Shown here in pieces: positions 26,179 through 36,577 of a stretch of DNA of 64,000 bases. The notes under the pieces are model-generated. The model made no database searches and was not told the DNA's origin. It saw only the letters and a program-made list of their open reading frames with translations. How positions within the stretch are numbered: position 1 is the stretch's first letter; every line of letters begins with the position of its first letter. Both the position numbers and the translations under genes were made by a program. The DNA is from Oscheius sp. JU75 (taxonomy: Eukaryota; Nematoda; Chromadorea; Rhabditida; Rhabditidae), in contig JASJZC010000002.1 of NCBI GenBank assembly GCA_037178855.1, positions 5,592,501-5,656,500 on the forward strand, written 5' to 3'.

Positions 26179-27115
26179 TATTGACCTGAACAGCATATAT
26201 GAGAAAGATGTCTGGGAGAGGAGAAAGCTTTACAACACAAAAACGAAGAGACGTCCCCGAGCATAAAAAAAATGAACAAGTAGATGTGCTTATGCTCAAT
26301 AATGCACGGAATTCTTAAGTGCGTTGAGGCGAAAAGCCGTTGCCTATGTACACCTCGAGCGTAAGACGGTTGGAGGGCAGCTTAGAGACACGAAGCAAGC
26401 AAAATTGTGGTCTTTGGAGTGTTCATTTGTTTCGCGGCGAATTTACTCGTTTATTGGTTTCGAAAACTGTTGAACAACAGTTAGGGAGCTTTTGGCTCAT
26501 TTACAGAACGTGTTGGAAGCAAGGTTATTTTGAAAACGAGATGAAAAACTTCTCCGAGCGGGAAAACTTTTCCCGCCCAATTTGCTGTCTCAAAAAGTAC
26601 GGTATCCAACTGCCGCGAAGGTATACGTTCAAGAGCCTAGACGCGCGGAATTTCAAATCGAAGTAATATTTGTTTGCTGTTTAACTGCTTGTTTTTTCCG
26701 TCCCTTTTGTATCTAAAACGGGGTTACTTGCAGCCTTTGCCGGAAACAAACAACAAACTCCGAAAAATAACGAAAACGAAAGCTATACGTTGATGGAAAG
26801 GAATCTAAAATTACTGGATTTGAATTCCCGCGCGCTCAGGGATCCCGCCACGAACGTATTCCGGGACACTAATCATTTTTTTTTTTTTGAATAGACTATA
26901 TGAACTCAGTTTATCGGTTTCCCATAGCGTCGACCTGATTTATCCACTTGTTTACCTCGTCTTTGGCCATAAAAATTCACTGTTTTAATAGTCCACAGTA
27001 AAGAGCACAGACAATATAGGCTTACAATCCATCCAATATCCTTTGCTTCGCTCCATATATATCGATTTCTTCGTCGGCATAAACTTTGTTTAAAACTTAT
27101 TATTTCCAGGCCGGG
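26179..27115. promoter_or_regulatory. Bidirectional promoter region, kinesin-13 / SUMO protease
   Basis: The 937-nt spacer between divergent genes has no coding exon. It holds a perfect 19-nt palindrome of two inverted E2F-type sites at 26558-26576 and a further TTCCCGCGCG near 26824. TTATTTCCAG, ending 6 nt before the SUMO protease start, is a probable spliced-leader acceptor. Confidence 0.5.
26558..26576. promoter_or_regulatory. Palindromic double E2F-type site
   Basis: GCGGGAAAA, a central C, then TTTTCCCGC: a perfect 9+1+9 palindrome. Each arm contains TTTCCCGC, the E2F/DP consensus TTTSSCGC, in opposite orientation. It lies between two divergent genes with cell-cycle roles. Motif identity is seen directly; binding is inferred. 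Confidence 0.5.
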
Positions 27116-30100
27116 ATGGTCTTTAAATCCGGCGCAGCTGCCAAAAATCGACTCGGAGAGAATAGGCAGAACAGCAAAGATCAATTTCAGGTCAGTTCAG
27201 GCAGTTTTCTTTAGTCAAAATTCAGTTTCAGCTGTGCCCGTCCCAATGCTTCCTGGGGCCGAAAGAATTTGAATTGAAAAAAACAGAATTCAGTCCGGTG
27301 ACGTTAGGCTATGACCGGGAGATCGATGAGGATAAACAGGTATGAAAAACTTTACGAATGCTTCAACTGATTTGTTTTCAGGTCTGGGGCGTAGTCCAAT
27401 TCGAAACGGCAAATGCCGTCTACAGGACCATCATAGCCAACATTGAACGGGTCACGGTAAGCTCTTCTTTCTTTTTTTTTAGATACACAACTTGGTATAT
27501 AACGTTGAACCTTGTGACACACATTCTTTCTAATGCTTCATGGACCTTGCTCATCCACAACTTTCAGATCGTCCCACCATCCGTGACGCAGACAAATTCG
27601 ACGGCCATCGTCTTCTGGCTCAGCAAGGTGGCACGGATCCGATTTCGTGAGTCGCTGGACATCTCGCGCGAAGCCGTGGAGAAGACCTTCCCCCTTAGCC
27701 ACACGAATCACGCCGACGCCTTCCGCTACCTGATCTTCCTCGTCAAGCCCTGGAATCCCATCAATCCAGCTCATCTCATCAGGTGCGGGTCCACCCGGTC
27801 TCGAAAACACACATTTCATGGATACGATGAGCTGAAGAATCGACTTAGTAACTGGGTTTGTTTCCTTAACATTTTCTTGAATTGAAGTGGTTTTCAGTTT
27901 GTCAAAATTAGACGTGAAGATGTTGAAATTAAGAAGGTAGCTTCCACAACACCTACAAAAGAGCCGTTTATAAGTGAGTTAATTTGTTCGATACCGTAAA
28001 AAAGCTATTTTCAGAGGAGTTGTCAAGTAGTGAATGGCTCGAATTCACAAAGCAGCTTAATCTGAAGATCTCCAACTGCTCCCGTGTCCCCGGCCTGACT
28101 GAGCTACGATATTTTCGACCTGGACAGGTCGCTGCGCCGAGCACCCAAGCACAAAAAACTGGTCCCGTCGAAGTCTATTCCATGCTTGTCAGGTATAAAT
28201 CCTCTCAAGTACCGAATAAGAATTTTTCCAGTCAGGAGAAGCCGCCAGCTTGTCCCAGTCGTGAAGACGTTCTCGCTGAGAAGCAGCAGAATGGCGAGAT
28301 CAAGAAGGCTGTCAAGAGGAGTTCCACGGATCCCCCAGGCAGGAGTCCGATGAAGAGGACAAAGAAGCCGGTCGTGACGCTCGATCTCTCGCTCGACGAC
28401 GTATCCAAATCGACGATCGTCTCAAAGAAGCCGAAGCCTGGAACCCCCGGCCAGAATCTGCTCACTTACGGCGAAGGGCATCACAAAATATCTCGTGAGT
28501 TTATCTGGTTTCTGAAATGATTGACAAGTTGTAGGGCTGAGTATCAGACCAAGTAAAAGATCCGGTAATACTGTACCAGAAACTAGTTCAGTCTGTTGAT
28601 TTGGTGCTGAGTAATTCTGCTGTTTGTATGTTTGAAATCCTTTAGCATACGGGTTTCGGAAACGGTTTATAGCTTCATTACTCCCAGGAATACCGTTTCC
28701 TGCGTTACTCTATTTATCAAAACAGCCGTCGACTGACATGACTAGTGCTGAAAAGGTACTCCAAGTACGAGATATCCCGAAATCACAAAGTTCTGCCGGT
28801 TCTGTAAACCCCCTATTTTCCTTCAAAAATATCTCCTTTTTCAGTCTGCTTCTACGACGTCGAAAAGCTGGCCCCGGAGCAGCTCCTAAATGATAACATA
28901 ATCGAGTTCTACCTACGATACCTACAGCTCGAGCATACCCTACCTAACACGTATGCTTTTTACTTTTTCTACATAAAAAAGATTCAGAAAGAACGACACT
29001 TACATGTTCAGTACATTCCTCTTCTCGAGACTCGTCCAACAGCCTACGAAGGCCGTCGTCCAGCGAAACAAGCGCGGGGCTGAGTACAGACGAAATTGGG
29101 TATGATTTTGTTTTAAAAATCGTCTAATTTCTGATTTAGGTGAAGAAAAATTACGAGTTTGTGAAGAAATGGACGCGCAATGTAGACATTTTCTCGAAGA
29201 GGCTGCTCATCATCCCGGTAAATTACGAAGAACACTGGTATTTTCAATTTTTTTTTGCTTGCAAATAAGAATTTTTAGGTATCTCATAATAGTGAGGAAT
29301 CCAGGTAATTGTCTTCGACAGAAGGACGAGACGAAGAGCAGCCGGACACTCATATACGTATTCAATTCGCTGATCATGGAAAAATGCGCTGTCACGTATG
29401 TTGCTTAGCTCTATTTTGTATCAAAGAGTTCAGACGGATAGCAGCTGAAGTGATCAAAGACTACCTGATCCTGGAGTTCGGCGACAAGAAGAAAGAGAGC
29501 GGAGAGACCCTGTCCGAGAAGGACATACAGACGGCGGAAATCAAAAATCTCACAGGGCAGATGAATCTCGTCGACTGTGGTCTCTTCGTGCTCGGCTACA
29601 CCGAGATATTCCTTATGTGGACGCCCAAATCCGAGGTATCTTTTTGTGCCTTTCTACAATCTTGTTCTTTGAGTTTGGGTCGTGCTTTCCCTGACGAAGT
29701 TTCCATTTGGGTCAACTATTTTCTCAGGTAGTAGAAGATCTTGAAAATGAGGTCGTTTGGATACTGAACACAGTCATTTTGATCTATTTCCATTTTTATT
29801 CTGGTATTTTGTTAGGCCTTGCCGGTTGTCTCAAATTGCTCGATGTCATCATTGCAATTAGCAACAAACAAACAGTATACTGTTCTCGCTAAAAAAAACT
29901 AGAAAGTTAATAATTGCATGCATACAGAAACGCAACTGTATCACTAACAAACTTTTTGTCTGAAAAAAATTCAAACACCGTCTTGCTATCACATTCACGT
30001 AGACAGCATCTGTTAGGATTCAAATTCGGATGAGACTTTTATTTTCAGTTTCTCTATGAAATTTTCCATTTTCAGACGAAGCAGCTCAATTTCAACACCT

Positions 30101-30770
30101 GGTGGCCTCTTTTCCAGACGACCGTGATGGCGAGAATGCGGTACAAGATTCTTTCGGTCCTCAGGAATAAATCAGATAAAGAGGTATATAGTCTGTTCAA
30201 AAATAATAGAGCATTTTTCAAACAGCCGCACCGCAAAACGTGTCGTTTTGAGCGTTTTGAAACCTCTTAAATATCCCACTTTTGTTTTCTACATTTTTCG
30301 CTGCTTTTCCTGCCAGATTCCGAAAATTTCTTGTACGCAAACAATGCAGATTACACTGTTCTACAAATAGAACGTAAAACTGGCAAGAAAAAAGTCTAAC
30401 TTCTGCGAAATTCGATGAAAGAAATTTCTCGAAAATCTGGAAGTGTTCAAAACGCCGCGCGTTTTCAGCCATACTATCGGCACGTCTTATGGTTTATTTG
30501 CAGACATGGCAGAGCCTCAAGTTGTACGAAGAGCGGAAGCCGAAGGAGTTCAAATCGACGGAGGAACTGCTTGAGAACGAGCTGCAATCTCGAGGTACCT
30601 GTTCTTTTTTTCTTCCCCATAACAAAATAATTTCAGGTCTTCGTCGCTGGCAGAGCGAGACAGATATTCGACCAACAGCCTACCGTCGATTCCGGAAACG
30701 AGCCAGGTCCCTGGATCGGCAAATCCACGATGACCAATTCGACCGCAAGTTCGACAACTTCGACCAGTAA
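27116..30770 (+). CDS. SENP6: SENP6/7 (Ulp2)-type SUMO protease
   Basis: A C48 cysteine protease expected to trim SUMO chains. Exons: 27116-27190, 27232-27339, 27382-27456, 27568-27855, 27898-27973, 28015-28192, 28232-28494, 28845-28950, 28988-29099, 29140-29237, 29279-29395, 29434-29635, 30076-30183, 30504-30594, 30637-30770; 676 aa. The N-terminal half is basic/Ser-rich with nuclear-localisation-like KRTKK. Catalytic domain from about residue 360: LLNDNIIEFYLRYLQ, catalytic His in NYEEHWYLIIV, oxyanion Gln and nucleophile Cys in QMNLVDCGLFVL. The usual catalytic Asp (family LILDSL) is Asn here (YVFNSL). A loop insertion splits the domain, as in SENP6/7. Introns 29636-30075 and 30184-30503 are long; the latter holds a foldback element. 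Start ATG follows TTTCCAG by 6 nt. Confidence 0.88.
30225..30475. repeat. Foldback (MITE-like) element in a SUMO protease intron
   Basis: Nested inverted arms. The inner left arm 30313-30332 (CCAGATTCCGAAAATTTCTT) pairs with 30417-30440 with two or three mismatches. The outer arms GAGCGTTTTGAAAC (about 30250-30264) and GTTCAAAACGCCGCGCG (about 30448-30464) also pair. No coding capacity. It resembles a non-autonomous foldback element. Confidence 0.45.
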
Positions 30771-33700
30771 ATTACGGTTTATTCTCAATTCTGTTTTTAA
30801 ATGCTCCGTTTGTTCCACTTGTTTTTGTTATTTTTTTTAATATACCTGTCAAATTTAATTGATAAAAGATATAGTAGCACACTTCTTTGAGGGGGGTTAG
30901 GCGACGCAATTAAACTCCTCAATTACCACAGAGGAGCCTCTGCTTCCGTCAATCACGACCGACGTCTCTCCGGGTGGCTTTTACGACCTATTTTCTCCTC
31001 GAAGAGGATCTCTCCACGTGGGATCAAGAAGGCACCTCAATTTCATCGAGATCAATTTGGCACGTCATCACACCTAGCTGTCTTAATCGGTATCTTTTAG
31101 TTCCCATGTACGCGGAACTTGGCTTTTCTGTGTGGGAGTAGAGCCCAAAATAGCACAGTTTCTACTCAAACTACCTCGATAAAGCATGTTACCCTACGAC
31201 ATGAATTAGTTTCTTGATGGGTTCCGTGTACAGGCATTCAGTCAATGTCAGACATTTCTGAGCTATAGTAGACGGACTTGACTGTCATTCTGCTTTCCTT
31301 GGTCTTCGAAAAACTTCCTTTTACCACTACAGGATGTCTTTTATACAAGAAGCAAGAAAAAACGTATACAAGAATTCTGTTTTAGGGAACAAGATAGCTC
31401 TAAAGTCAAAAAGGTTAGGTGCCAAAAGTTAGTAGAAAGGGTGAGATCAGCGGTTCTTCTCTCTTTTTTTCAGCAGATTGTTGGGCAAGAGGATTAAGGT
31501 ATTTCTTATTAGGGAGGTAGACTGTCAGATTCAGGTGAGTTTACTGCCTGACTGTTATTGACTTTTTTGACAGTTCACATCAAAAGTTGTTTAGAAAATA
31601 GTCTAGAGTTTGCTTTTCCTGGACTGTTTGTGAGATGAATGCATGAAGCGTTGAATCCCAGTAAACTAGCTAAGAGTTCTACTTGAAAACTACTTGAGCA
31701 TTCCTTCTTCGTTATTTCGTGGCTAAATTTCTGTGTTTACTTTCTTTTCTCAATCCCTCTCGTTCCGTCTCCCGAACTCCCTATTTTCTGGCACAGTCTC
31801 CTTCACATTTTGGTTTTAGTCTAAACATAAAAGCCCCCTCCCATCCTATTTGTCAAAGCTAACCTCTGCTTCCTTCAGCCCAAAGTTTATCACTTTCTCT
31901 CTCCTCAAAAAGAGATTGGATTTCCCACAGCGATGCAATATTCAGGATGTTGTTCCAGTCGGTGGGTGGTTCGAGATCTTCGAGCCGAAAAGCTGCATTT
32001 CTAAACTGTCTTCTGACTAACCAGACTCAAAAAGAAGACCAGCAACGTGCTCGAACTCTTGCTCACTCATCCAGACAAAACTGTCTACCTAGGCTCCTAA
32101 TTGAATCTCTCCACGTGTACTCACACCTAATGAGATTATTATGTGCCTTTAGCAGATTACCAGTAGTACTCTAACTAGGTCTACTCCATACTCCTTCGAA
32201 TTCTTGAGATAATACTTTCCCTGATATGAATGAGTAAGGTCACCCATTGACAGATTAGCCTATTCGATATGCATGTGTTCATATCCTTCTCTCTGACGTG
32301 GCTCCTCTTCATTAATATGTCCTCCTTTTTGTTAGAAGTGAGATGATACGGAAGAGATAGTTCAACAGCCTGAGAAAAAGTACTATGTGAGCTCATTAGA
32401 GTGCGATCATGAGTCAGGTTGATCGGAGATGAAAGGAGCTGATTTTTATGTCTCTATCTACCTTTCTCTCTCCAAGGATCGTGAGTCAGACGACTGAATG
32501 GACTTTCTGGGTTCGCAGAATGTTCCTGACGTCTTTTGAGAACAGTCACTCGACCGTAAACTGCAAGTGACTATTCTGATTTGCCGGACTCTTGAGCATA
32601 CATCAGACTGGTCATAGGACCACTTTCATTACCGTTCTTCAAAGAGTTCGTCAAGCAACTTTCTGTAGTCTAGTTTGGAGTGCACAAAAATGTACACAAA
32701 ACAATTCTTATCGATACTCATCTCCAACATGCACCAATCTACTGTCAATGACACTGAAACATCCTCACAGTACCAGTCCGCACAAGTCTCACACGCTGTC
32801 GTCCTCAGTCCTTCTACATTGTCTTGACAGGCAAAAGATGACGTTTTGTTTAGGTAGATTAGCGCTTATCAGTCTAGGTTACGGTACCGGAACCGGTTAA
32901 AAGTCTATACGATCGGTCGCCTTGTACACTTTCTGGTAAACTGTCTTATATTGCGAGCATTCCCAATCACTGGTTTCAGTTTTCTTTCCCTGTTCTCTTC
33001 TGATTCTCGAGTTTCTTTGCAGCCGAAAAACCTGATTATGAGCTCATTCTGATAACAACTTTTCCTACATGTTCAAGAACCATTACTTCAATTGGGTTTC
33101 CGGCGACATTTTCATTCTCTGACTGAATCTTCATACCAATAATGTAAACGACAAACAGGCCTAGTAAACTCAAACTAACGTAAACTGTTATTTTCCTCCA
33201 ATGCTCTCTAAACATTTAAATAGGAGCGTTTGGAAGAAGAAAGCGTCTCGGTCCAATTAGCCACGGAATGATGTAAAACAGTCATCTGCAGGCCCCTAAG
33301 TGACTGCGACCTCCCACTCTTCCTCATTCGCATTTTTGTCAATCTGGGCCCCTACTTCAGTTCCGCCTTCTCTTGTTCAAAAAAGGCGTGAACCTCTCTT
33401 ATGGGGCGGGATCCAAGTCTCGTAAAATTCGCTCAAATGCACACATTAAATCGCCATTAGGTCGCTCTGTTTTCTGGGCTTCAGTCTCTGGATTTCATTA
33501 CAGAATCACCGGTCCAGTTTTTTTTTCTTTGGAAGTCACTGTCACAAGACAATAGAAAACAATGTAGACTGTTATACCTTGTAACTCTTCAGTCTTTTGT
33601 CTCGTCCTTTCGTTTAAGTTGTACCAGAGGAGAACTTAAACGATTTCAAGAACTTATAACCATAAACAGTTAGGAAGCTTTAGTATCTTAAGGACGATCA

Positions 33701-36034
33701 TTGTGCCCGTCTAGACAACCGTCCTTTGTTTGACATCCTTTCGTCCTCATTTTGAAGGCTTTTATTGTGGTAGGGAGGGAAGCATGATAAACTTGAAAAT
33801 GTACGATTGGTTACTAGAGGGCTCTTTCGGATCAAGAGATATTGGAAAGTGGACCTGGTTGTATATAGGTTATAAGTCGTTATAATCTATACCTATGAAG
33901 AGACATGAGTCTGTATTTGACGCTTCCTATATCTGTTCGGATATCTTCTGTTGCCAATTGAACTGGGACAAGATCATGCCCGAACTTTCATTGTTGTCTT
34001 GGTAGATTCCTGCCAACATCTTTAAGATCAAAGTAAGCTACAAGAAGCAAAGGTAAAAAGTTATCTCTTTTTATAGCCTAAGTCCAGAAGTTCATCTTTA
34101 TTTCCATGTCCCCAAATGGCTCAAACAATCCAATTAGACTCTTCCTGTTCCAGACCTCCAAAAAGCAAATATGGCATCTGTAAATGATTCACTTCATTGT
34201 TTCCCTCCTTTCCTTCTTTACTACTTCTCTTATTAAATCCCATCTGGCTCGTCTCATTAACAAACCCACTAATCTCATTATTTTCGTAGTGAGATAGCAT
34301 GACTACTGTTCCGATTCTTCCTTGTTATTCCCTTGCCGTTTTGTAATCTCGAGCCGCCATCTCTTCCAGAATCCTCTGGGACCATTCAGGCCATTCCAGA
34401 AAGTCTCCTTTAGCCCAACCAAAAGTTTCGAGTCCTATAAAAAGGCCGGAGACTTATGGTGTCAGGAAATGTGTTTACGAGAGTAGGTGGCTTATTTCCG
34501 GATCTCTTAATTGCTGTGGAGACTAAATGTGTTTGTGATCATTACGAGAGAAATGACACTACCATCATCATCACAAAGTTGTGCGCATAATTGGATAGCG
34601 GAAATGAGACAGAAACAATTGTTACGTAGTTTTCTGTTACGGTAACCAGCCGATTACTGTAGTCTCCACAACAGTTGGTGCGCAGTGATCACCAATCACT
34701 TCTCTTCCTTGTACCAGCACAACTTTGCATCACTTTTGGAAGTCTTACACTGTAAGCCGAGCAATAATATGATTCATCCCGGGCTTCTCTATCTTTGCTC
34801 CTCTACATTTGTATGCAACCGTCATCTTCTCTCGTTCCCTATTCTGATAGCTATATAGGACCACCTCCTTCTCTAACTCAGTCCCGACACCAGCTCCTAC
34901 TATCTAGTCTCAATCTTAGGGTGATTCAGTTTGAGAAATGTCACACAGCTGGTTGTTATGTTTTAGACCACTTTGCGCAATTATGGTTTTACTTATCGGG
35001 TGTTCTTGCTAGTCTGTTACTGGAAATGTTACAATGGAGATGGGGTAAGAGGTGAGACGAGTGAATTAAGGCATTAGACTAAACTATCTCTTCTGCATAT
35101 GAGAGAGAAGAATCAGATGCACAAGACAAGATAGGTCACTCCCAGGATACAGACAAGGCATTACAGAGACGGGATGGGACAGGTCAACAGACTAGACAGA
35201 CTAACGTTAAGATACAGAAGACAGTCAAAAGGTACATAAGAAGACTAGACATGAGAGCAAGGAGTCAAGGGATGAGTGAAGAGGACAAGAGACAAGATAA
35301 TTCCTAGACTGCACAATAGAGTTGGGACAAGGGATCTGGGCCAGATTCGTGATCTTCAACAACAAAGATCAGATATCTGGATTCTCCCACCCTCGCTCCG
35401 TACACGCTCGTCCTTTCGGGAAACTCTCCGCTACTTCCAATGCCGGTGACGATACCCTCATGAGAGTCAGTGTTCCAATTTGAGGCAATTACCTCCGTCA
35501 GTTCTGATTTCATTATCATGTCGCGGGGTTAGATTAAATTGGTTATTGTCTCGCTATCTACCCTTTCTTCGACTCTAGTCACGAAAACGATCTTCGCGTT
35601 TTCATGCTTCAAGTGGCTGTCTGGGTTTTTCAAGGAGTTGGGGAGTGCCAGGAGCCCTTCCGGCTAAACGAGAGGCGGCGACTTTCTCACGCCTCATCTA
35701 ACGAAAATGATTCTGTCGTTTTCTGTTCTTCACTGTCTCTCATTCTTTCATCGCCTATCCACTAACCTCATGGAGCCTTTTGAACTCATTGACTGTCTCT
35801 CGGTCGCCCAAGATTTTATTTGACCGGCGGTTTTCGACCCTTGGAACTGATTATCTAGTCTTCTGATGTTCTGCAAAGTTGTCCCTCGGAAGCCGGGCTA
35901 TAACTTTTTAAAACAAAATGTAAAATCAGTCCCTGTACTCAAAAATTGCAAACTTCTCTTCTCCTCTTTCCAGACACTTTTCAACGAACAAACTAATTCA
36001 TTTTCAGGGCCCCGCAACAGTTAATTGAGAGATT
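30771..36034. other. 5.3-kb gene desert upstream of the peptide gene
   Basis: No exon is supported on either strand; open frames are short and without motifs. A strongly purine-biased stretch runs from 35090 to 35310. TTTTCAG ending at 36007, 27 nt before the peptide ATG, is a likely leader or 5' UTR acceptor. The length suggests distributed regulatory sequence, as expected for a cell-specific neuropeptide gene, but no element is recognised. Confidence 0.45.
35090..35310. repeat. Purine-rich low-complexity tract
   Basis: Recurring GACAAGA, AGACTAGAC and GAAGA words give the + strand a marked purine excess over about 220 nt. There is no strict period and no coding frame. Confidence 0.5.
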
Positions 36035-36371
36035 ATGAGTTCAGCCGCTGCCGTGATTGTGCGATGCCTTCTGCTCTGTCTCCTTCTCATCACAATCTCA
36101 CAAGGGTAAATAAAAAAAGTGAAGGGTAATGACCGAATTTAGGTTCTACTTGGGCGAATATCCGTCGGACTTCCAGTCTATTCGACCAATGAAAAAATCG
36201 AGCCAATTGAGAGCACTAGCTGGAGGCAGAAATTGCTTTTTCAGGTTTGTCTTTATCACCTTCTGAGACCAAAATGTCCGTTTCAGTCCCATCAATTGCG
36301 TCATCACACATGATGTCTCAACATACAGGAAACTGGCAGGAAATACCCAGAATGCCTACTTGACCGAATAG
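36035..36371 (+). CDS. Secreted neuropeptide precursor, allatostatin-C-like
   Basis: Three exons: 36035-36105, 36143-36244, 36287-36371; 85 aa. Residues 1-24 (VIVRCLLLCLLLITISQG at the end) are a signal peptide. A dibasic KK follows at about residues 41-42, then a segment containing GGRNCFFSPINCVITHDV, another dibasic RK, and a short acidic end. The loop C-F-F-S-P-I-N-C has the same spacing and most of the pattern of arthropod allatostatin C (C-Y-F-N-P-I-S-C), a somatostatin-related peptide signalling through GPCRs. The mature peptide would lie between KK and RK and be cyclised by one disulfide. There is no C-terminal amidation glycine. The precursor nature is well supported; orthology to AST-C is inferred from the loop alone. 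Confidence 0.7.
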
Positions 36372-36407
36372 ACAGAACTCGATACAGATCTCTCATAATA
36401 TTCTGTG

Positions 36408-36413
36408 AATAAA
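36408..36413 (+). terminator. Poly(A) signal AATAAA for the peptide gene
   Basis: AATAAA lies 37 nt after the stop of the peptide precursor gene. Confidence 0.7.
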
Positions 36414-36577
36414 TTGTTGACCAATAGACATAAAAGCGGGCAAAGTTTATGCAAAAACTGACAAACATTGCAACAAGAACAATAAGAGTGGCTAAAAACG
36501 GGAGGAAGAATGAGATAACACATCAAAAAGCAAACAAAAAGATCGGAAGCTGACGGGGTACAAGAGAGGCAGAAAAA

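Noticed and set aside
29636..30075. Open stretch around 29700-29890 as an extra SUMO protease exon
   Set aside because: It would put hydrophobic non-family sequence after the catalytic domain, and phases do not favour it over direct joining to 30076.
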